Part shown: positions 57,978 to 64,000 of the stretch, piece after piece | Layout of the letters: every line of letters starts with the position of its first letter | Position numbering within the stretch: the first letter of the stretch is position 1 | Made by a program: the position numbers and the translations under genes | Notes under the pieces: model-generated | Told to the model about the DNA's origin: nothing | Databases searched by the model: none | What the model saw: only the letters and a program-made list of their open reading frames with translations | From: Bagarius yarrelli | Taxonomy: Eukaryota > Chordata > Actinopteri > Siluriformes > Sisoridae | DNA length: 64,000 nt | Assembly (NCBI GenBank): GCA_005784505.1 | Contig: VCAZ01000105.1 | Location: 584,650-648,649 of the forward strand | Direction: 5' to 3'

Positions 57978-60032
57978 TCACTCCATGTCCTCCTCGATGT
58001 GCTGCGTGTGCACCTCAACCTTTTTGGGCGGCACGTACGAGCCCATTCCTGCTGCTCGCTCCGCCTCGGCCTGAGTGTACGGCTCCTCCCTCAGCTCCTT
58101 CAACCTGTCCAAATCAGATCAGAATAAATACACAGGACATCAGCAGGGTGTAAAACCAAACAGCAGGTGAGTGCATTATTCTACTTTAGTTGCAGAAAGA
58201 AAAAATAAGAGAAAAAAAAATGGAGAGAGTAAAAAAGAAAAAGAGGGTAAGAGAAAGTGAGAGAGAGAGAAATAAATAGAGCGAGAGAGAAAAAGAGAGG
58301 AAGAGAAAACGAAAGCCTTATTAACGCTCGACTGTAAATATTTTATTGAAGATAAATAGTATTTAAGGAAATCCATATTTGGTGTCCTGTCTGTGTGTTT
58401 ATCTGTTTACCAACATATAAATTAATTCCTGTTCTCTGCAGTTGCATTATGGGATGTTAACGAGTTGCGCTGGTGATGTTGCGTTATTAAAACAGCGCTT
58501 GGAGTGTCAGAAAACCCAGATGCTCCGACTTTCACATCACGCCGCTTCACTCACTCACCCACTCTGGTTGAAAGTATGGGGCTGCAGGTACTATAGCTCC
58601 CCCTAGTGGCTAATAAAAGTGTGCCGTAATTGCAGTTAAATTCAACGATCGCGGTTAGGACAAATAATTGCGATCATACGATTATTTAATAATCGTGACC
58701 TCCTTATTTAATCCTGCAATTTTATGGCAACAACACACTTTTTAAGAAAAGCTCCAGTAAAGTCAGTGATTCAAATAGCAATAATCGCTAAAAAGTCGAG
58801 TACTGATGAAAGGACCGAATAAAGATTTAATTGTGGGGGACAAACATTGGGTGTTTAATCAAATAATCAAACCCGCATGGAGAAAAGGAGGCGGAGCTTC
58901 TAATTAACATCAGTATTGAACAAGAAACTCACCTTTTTTTATGTACTTTGGTCTTGAAATGTTCTTTCAGGGCCTTCAGATCCACAAAGTAACGCCTGCA
59001 ATAAACACCATCCTCAATTATTGTACAATCGGGAGGTTTTAATATGCATCACTTCCTGACCTAAAAGCTGCACATAAAAGTCTAATTTATTCGGGGGAGT
59101 GGTGGCTCAATGATTAAGTTGATCGGAAGATTGTGGGTTCAATTCCCAGCACCACCAAGCTTCCATGGCTGGGCCCCGAAGTAGGGCCCCTTAACTTTCA
59201 ACTGCTCAGATGGTTAAGAAATGAGATAGAAGTCAGTGAATAAGAGCGTCTGAAAAATGCCAGAAATATGACCAGTTTGTGGACACCTCATCAGCTAAAC
59301 ATAAGTGTGTTCCCCCCCACAAAGTCTGAAGAATATCTCTGTATATTGTAGTCTTAAATTCTCCCTTTACTGGAACTAAGAGACTCAAACCCTTTTCCAT
59401 CATGACAATGTCCCTGTGCACGAAACCCCTGATCTTCATGAAGACATGCTGTGTTCTGGGTGTTTTGGAGTAGAAGAACTCTCATGTCCGGTACAGAGTC
59501 CTGATTCTGACTCAAACCTCTTTAAACTTAAACATCTTTGAGATGAACTGGAACCCCCGACTGAACCCCAGACCTCCTCACATTAACATTAGAGTCTAGT
59601 CTAACTATAACTATTGGAACCTAATGATGAAATCCTCACAGTCACATCACACTAATAAATGCTTCCCAGATGTGCAGAGGTGATTATAGGAGGAAGAATA
59701 AGACTAACATCTGGAACAGGACGAATGTGATGGTCAGGTGTTGGTATACTTTTGACCATATCTGGTATCTTGTGATTTATCGTTTATATTCATGCGCTCT
59801 CTCCGGCTCTGTCTCTTGGGCGAGTTACTCACGCGCAGTGCAGGCAGTAGTTCTGAGCGAAACCTGTGACGTCATAGTCCACTTCCTGTTTCAGAAGTTT
59901 GGCTGAATTTTTAGGGATCATGTCAGTGTGGATCTGGTCCAAGTCTTTTGTCCTTCGCTTTGTCTTCCATGTCTTCGCAATGTTTTTCTTTCTGCCGTTT
60001 TTGTGGTTGCCCACCTGCTTAGATTTGCCCAT
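57978..60032 (-). CDS. znf593: zinc finger protein 593
   Basis: Small nuclear/nucleolar protein related to yeast Bud20, which helps pre-60S ribosome export; the human protein was also described as a modulator of Oct-2 DNA binding. Three coding exons, minus strand: 59833-60032, 58933-58995, 57978-58104; 129 residues, against 134 in human. Seen: a basic N terminus (MGKSKQVGNHKNGRKK, TWKTKRRTKDLDQIHTDM), then one C2H2 finger with C63, C66, H79 and H85 (C-x2-C-x12-H-x5-H, an RNA-type spacing) split by the first intron inside the finger, then LKELREEPYTQAEAERAAG, MGSYVPPKKV and an acidic end EEDME. Human ZNF593 is also at 1p36, near SELENON. Start is the first ATG in frame; 637 bp separate it from the divergent morn2 start. 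Confidence 0.96.
58200..58310. repeat. A/G-rich tract in znf593 intron 2
   Basis: GAGAGA and GAAAAA units, about 110 bp. Confidence 0.85.
58595..58610. promoter_or_regulatory. CTCF-like motif
   Basis: The reverse complement reads GCCACTAGGGGGAGCT, a close match to the CTCF core. In znf593 intron 2. Binding inferred. Confidence 0.45.
59093..59264 (+). mobile_element. family A SINE in znf593 intron 1
   Basis: 'GGGGGAGTGGTGGCTCAATG' head, 'GGTTCAATTCCCAGCACCAC' B-box region, 'GGCTGGGCCCCGAAGTAGGG' middle and a weak tail. Confidence 0.8.
59265..59767 (+). mobile_element. Tc1/mariner-like non-autonomous element, about 500 bp (family F)
   Basis: Left end ATGACCAGTTTGTGGACACC; right end GGTCAGGTGTTGGTATACTT TTGACCATATC, roughly complementary. 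The interior (e.g. 'TTTACTGGAACTAAGAGACT', 'CATGAAGACATG') matches a common fish element from memory. No intact frame. Confidence 0.65.
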
Positions 60033-60668
60033 GATCTGTCAACACAAACATAACATAACACATTAGGGGTCAAATATTTCCCTTACAAATAAAGCTTTCA
60101 GTGCATTTAACTTTAGAATAACGTTGATACACTAAATCAGAAAAGCATTTTAGATTAGATTGAAAACTGATTTTGGTGTAAAACAGCAGTGCGTTAGACT
60201 CGAGTTGTAAACACATGCCGTTGTTTTCGATTAAGAAGCGTGTCTGTGTAAGAAAACGTTTATTAACTAAAAACGAACCGTTATTACTAATTAAATTATA
60301 TAACACAATAAAATTAAATAACGTTTTACTCACTTATAGTTACAATACTGTTATTTCATTAACTTGCGTGCTCAACAATCCACGTGTTTTACTCCTTTAA
60401 TTATTTACTTCCGGGTTCAAGCGGCAAGTACGATAAGGCGCATGCGCAGGATAAAGGCGAGCGTGTTAACACTGACCACTAGGTGACAGCAAAAACGCGT
60501 GTGCCAGAAAGCAAGAGTTGCCATGGTGACGTGGTCGCGAGGACGCGTCCTCGTGAAGAGAGTTAACAAAAAACATTTAATAAACTTGAAATAAACTTAA
60601 AATAAGGAAAAACATTGGTTTAATTTAGTTTGGAATTCACTTTGAACATAATTAAACTGTTTAACAGA
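60033..60668. promoter_or_regulatory. bidirectional promoter of znf593 and morn2
   Basis: 637 bp between two divergent start codons. Motifs seen: E-box CACGTG (60,381-60,386), ETS site ACTTCCGG (60,407-60,414), a perfect NRF1 palindrome GCGCATGCGC (60,438-60,447) and a CTCF-like CCACTAGGTGACAGC (60,476-60,490). ETS plus NRF1 is typical of divergent housekeeping promoters. Confidence 0.7.
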
Positions 60669-60768
60669 ATGTCAGGTAAGTATTTTTATGTTTAGCTTTA
60701 GCATATTTAAACTGGTTAGCATGACGAATTAAATTATCAGTCTTCTTTCTCTTCTTTTTCTTCTGTTA

Positions 60769-60801
<33 letters not shown>

Positions 60802-60997
60802 TAAATTTTTATGTCCTTCAAATTATTTCCATTATATATTTTACCCTTTATAATAAAACCATGATTAATTATATGATGATTATATTGCAGAATCTGAAAT
60901 TGTAAAAGTCTCGTACATTTTCCGATTGGAGACAAATACGGTAAGTTACAGAGAATTCATGTAAAATAATCAATCAACCAGTAATTAACTGAACATG

Positions 60998-61035
<38 letters not shown>

Positions 61036-61064
61036 AGAGAAGAAGAGCTGAAAAGCTAACTAAC

Positions 61065-61123
<59 letters not shown>

Positions 61124-61467
61124 GATAGATAGATTGGATGGAGATATAAAGAGAGAGGGAAGGAGAGAGAAAAAAAAAGAGAGATAGAAAGAAGGAGAAA
61201 GGGAACAGAGAGGGGAAGATAGAGAAAGAGATGAGAGAGAAAGCTAGAGGAAAAGAGAAGGGGCAGAGAATGAGACAGAAAAGAAAATAGAGAGGTAAAA
61301 GAAAGAGATTAGGGAGGAGAGAAAGAGAAAGTGAGAGAAGGGGAATCTAGTGGGAAAAATAGTACAGTCACTGGTGGGATTTGAACCCATGATCTTTCTA
61401 TTTAAAAGGCGGCAATTGCATAAACACTAATCTACAACTACCACCATATAAAAGAGAGAATTGTAGG

Positions 61468-61525
<58 letters not shown>

Positions 61526-61875
61526 AGAGGGTGAGTGCTGTCATACGTCAGACGGTGTGATGGTGAGGACAGGTTTCGGTACACAGACCTCGTCCTCTGG
61601 GATGATGTACACCGGAGAGTGGAGAGATGATAAGGTTTATAGCTCTGTTAAGTGGTCATTATTAATGATGTAATGGTCTTTCGAGTGTGTACAGAGGTGA
61701 TGTGGGTGACGGAGGCTGGTTATGTGTGTGTTTTGCAGATGAATGGCAGCGGGACGCTCTCACACCCCTCAGGAGCCGTGTACAAAGGAGAGTTCAGGGA
61801 CAACATGTACCACGGCATCGGAACGTACCATTTTCCAGACGGGACCAAATACTCCGGAACGTTCAATAACAACAG
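60669..61875 (+). CDS. morn2: MORN repeat-containing protein 2, 5' part
   Basis: Small MORN-repeat protein; roles in spermatogenesis and LC3-associated phagocytosis are reported for the mammalian one. Coding exons seen: 60669-60675 (ATG TCA G), 60891-60940, 61530-61634, 61739-61875; about 100 residues. Seen: IVKVSYIF near the start, then MYTGEWRDDK, MNGSGTLSHPSGAVYKGEF, RDNMYHGIGTYHFPDGTKY, SGTFNNNR: three MORN units with YxGxF/W-x-G-x-G spacing. The last exon (VEGEGEY... in human) is not found before the window end, so the gene is incomplete here. The exon 3 acceptor follows a (TG)n run, and phase requires the second AG of CAGAG. Human MORN2 is on chromosome 2, so its place beside znf593 is a fish arrangement. 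Confidence 0.9.
60997..61345. repeat. GA, GATA and purine-rich tract in morn2 intron 2
   Basis: (GA)n at 60,999-61,031, (GATA)n at 61,066-61,122 (about 14 units), then 200 bp of mixed GA-rich DNA. Confidence 0.95.
61481..61521. repeat. (TG)n at the morn2 exon 3 acceptor
   Basis: About 20 TG units end 8-9 bp before the acceptor TTACAGAG|GGTGAG, taking the place of the polypyrimidine tract. Confidence 0.9.
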
Positions 61876-62317
61876 GTGCGTTTACTCTCAATGTTATTCA
61901 GGTTTCTTACATTCTTACAATTCCTCGACTTCCTGTATGATTCTCTATTCTGATTGGTCAGAACAAAACCGGTGCCAGACCATAACTAACTGCTGAGGGG
62001 GTACCGGTTGGGCAACTGTTCAGAACACCTCCACCCCACCCCCCTTCTGACACCGGTCCTGGGTCAGAGCATGTAGTTGATTAACAACACACTGGTTTAT
62101 GTCAATATCACACTTGTTTTAGTACATTAGCGTTTCTATAAGGGGTGCACAATATACCAATAACCCATAATTCCTTTTTTTCTCTTGGCTGATACTGATA
62201 GATACACCAATAAAAAGAGTTCATATTTTTATACTATAAATGTGATATAATCTGCAGTTCGTACACACAGGAGAACAGAAATTCTACTGATGAACCTGAT
62301 ATTTTAATAGCTATAAT

Positions 62318-62430
62318 ATTCATTCATTCATTTTCTATACCCGCTTATTCCCTAATTCGGGGTCACGGGGATCTGCTGGAGTCTATCCCAGCCGTCTCTG
62401 AAAGGGCGAAGGGCAGGAGAGGTACCTCAC
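62318..62430 (-). mobile_element. mermaid/V-SINE-like SINE, 3' part
   Basis: Plus strand ATTCATTCATTTTCTATACC CGCTTATTC ... 'GGAGTCTATCCCAGCCGTCT'; stops 40 bp later. Confidence 0.75.
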
Positions 62431-62897
62431 AGTAGCTATAATATATTTACTAAAATAGGAAACATCAGTTCTGACTCTTTAAATGTTTCTGGTCTTGTGT
62501 AAGTTTCCAGTAATCATTTATTGTAAATTTAAAAGTCACATGTTTGCAGCTAAAACTATTAAGGATCAGCTAAAATATTATCAACCAGCATTTATTTTCA
62601 GTCTGCAGTCTGACCTGCTCACCCTGCAACACTGCATGGGAAACAACCCAATCCGGCAACACCGAACTTTATCAGATAAAGTTAGATTTCATTCCTTAAA
62701 CCGGAGCGATAAAACTGAAGTCATTTATCTGTCCGATAATATTGTGCATCCATAGTTTCTCTAGTAGAATCTTATTCACACCAGAAGGAGTTTGGTACAA
62801 GAAATACAAAGCAGAGGAACAAGAGTTTAAAGCTGTTGTAACAAAAGTAATAACAGGAACTAACTTGTTTCGCAGGTGATCGAAAACGTTAAACATC

Positions 62898-63020
62898 ATT
62901 GCTGGGCCCCTGAAAAAAAACTCTAAACCCTCAACTGCTCAGCTGGATAAAAAAAGAGATAAATAAACGTTGCTCTGGATGAGGGCGTCTGCCAAAGTCT
63001 AGAAATGTAAATTTAAATGT
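62898..63020 (+). mobile_element. family A SINE, 3' part
   Basis: 'CATTGCTGGGCCCCTGAAAA' to 'GTTGCTCTGGATGAGGGCGT' and TAAATGTAA; head missing. Confidence 0.75.
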
Positions 63021-63044
63021 AACTATAAAATGATCCCAGAAAGA

Positions 63045-63160
63045 CCACTGCTGGGCCCCTGAGCAAGGCCCTTAACTCCCAATTGCTCAGTTGTATGAAG
63101 GAGATGAATGTAAGTCGCTCTGGATAAGAGGGCGTCTTCCAGAATGCTGTAAATGTAAAA
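63045..63160 (+). mobile_element. family A SINE, 3' part
   Basis: 'CCACTGCTGGGCCCCTGAGC' to 'GTCGCTCTGGATAAGAGGGC'; head missing. Follows the previous copy by 25 bp. Confidence 0.8.
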
Positions 63161-63297
63161 AGGGTGCATTTATTTTTCTGCAGTCTGTAAGCAGATCTAC
63201 ATTCACATCTCTTATGTAATTTATAACACATGATTTTCTTATCAAAGTTTTCTGGAAAAGATTTCTACTGACGAGCAAACGTTTCCAGCCTGTGTGC

Positions 63298-63380
63298 ACC
63301 AGGATGGCCGAGTGGTTAAGGCGTTGGACTTAAGATCCAATGGACAGTTGTCCTCGTGGGTTCGAACCCCACTCCTGGTA
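63298..63380 (+). tRNA. tRNA-Leu (anticodon UAA)
   Basis: 83 nt, perfect 7-bp acceptor stem, intact A and B boxes. The variable arm reads GACAGTTGTC, one base different from the other two copies. Upstream GCCTGTGTGC and downstream TGAACTTTATAGGGAA are shared with the 29.7 kb copy. Confidence 0.95.
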
Positions 63381-63914
63381 TGAACTTTATAGGGAAACTC
63401 GATGGTTTAGGTGTTGAACTGATAATGGCAGGTTGTGGATTAAAAATCCATCCAATCATCACTGTGGGGCCCTTACGTATTATAGCCGAACCTGTGCTTT
63501 GACCCCAGTTTCAGTGAAAAGAGAATTGAAAGTGTAAATTTACAGCAGAATTGTAAAACACTGTAATGTTTATGTAAGAAAAATTATAAAGACCTGTTCT
63601 TTGAATCTGCAATGATGCTGTAATGGATATCATGCGCTTGCTACATTATAGTAAAATGGCTTTAAATGTTGCTTGAGATGTACATTAATCACATGCTGTC
63701 ACACACTGTATTAAAAACAATACCACACACAGGATATTATTCGATTGAAGTACATAATTTAGATTTATGTTTTAGCAGCTAGTGAGCGGTTCCACTTTAA
63801 TGATCTACATTCCACCTCTTATGTAGTTAATCACATGCAAGTGGTAGCTACAGGGGAGGACGGGAAAAGCAACGTGGTACAAACATCAATAAATTCCACT
63901 CATTGCCTGTGTGC

Positions 63915-63997
63915 ACCAGGATGGCCGAGTGGTTAAGGCGTTGGACTTAAGATCCAATGGACAATTGTCCTCGTGGGTTCGAACCCCACTCCTGGTA
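63915..63997 (+). tRNA. tRNA-Leu (anticodon UAA)
   Basis: 83 nt, same sequence as the 29.7 kb gene. Begins 617 bp after the start of the previous tRNA with the same GCCTGTGTGC leader; the window ends 3 bp later, so a cluster may continue. Confidence 0.95.
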
Positions 63998-64000
63998 TGA

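Noticed and set aside
61876..63297. Search for the last morn2 exon
   Set aside because: No stretch resembling the conserved VEGEGEY...LEW ending with an acceptor was found; it is presumed to lie beyond the window.

Overview
This is nuclear DNA from a vertebrate, almost certainly a ray-finned (teleost) fish. The genes are split by GT-AG introns. The spaces between them are full of CA/TG, GA/CT and GATA microsatellites, minisatellites, at least three tRNA-derived SINE families, hAT-like and Tc1/mariner-like non-autonomous DNA elements, and 3' scraps of non-LTR retrotransposons. The dominant SINE ends in an L2/HpaI-type tail (GTCGCTCTGGATAAG...) and a second one resembles mermaid/DANA or V-SINEs. 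That mix would suit an otophysan such as a catfish, but the species cannot be read from the sequence.

Layout. 1-20.8 kb: no gene that I can support; satellites, SINEs, a LINE tail and AT-rich arrays. 20.8-26.6 kb, minus strand: mtfr1l (mitochondrial fission regulator 1-like), six coding exons and probably a long 3' UTR crossing a 0.9 kb GA tract. 28.0-40.3 kb, plus strand: a short NCOA7/OXR1-family gene with a complete C-terminal TLDc domain, 14 coding exons, and no LysM domain that I can find. 42.4-56.3 kb, minus strand: selenon (selenoprotein N), 12 coding exons. I can see its in-frame UGA selenocysteine codon, a 39-nt recoding hairpin just after it and a candidate SECIS element in the 3' UTR. 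58.0-60.0 kb, minus strand: znf593, three exons. 60.7 kb to the window end, plus strand: the 5' part of morn2, head-to-head with znf593. Three tRNA-Leu(UAA) genes lie at 29.7, 63.3 and 63.9 kb.

The mtfr1l-selenon-znf593 set matches human 1p36. morn2 and the NCOA7-like gene are not there in human. The genes do not form an operon-like system; they are separate housekeeping or stress genes: mitochondrial shape, oxidation resistance, ER redox and calcium control, ribosome maturation, and a MORN protein. The shared promoter of znf593 and morn2 carries NRF1 and ETS motifs, and the selenon promoter carries a perfect CRE.

Most notable: the NCOA7-like gene beside mtfr1l, which suggests an ancient paralogous block; selenon's complete selenocysteine recoding signals, with the UGA split from its recoding hairpin by an intron that holds 1.4 kb of CA repeat; splice acceptors buried in TG repeats in three genes; and several structured minisatellites. 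All exon borders were set by hand from reading frame, splice signals and remembered family sequences; no search was run.
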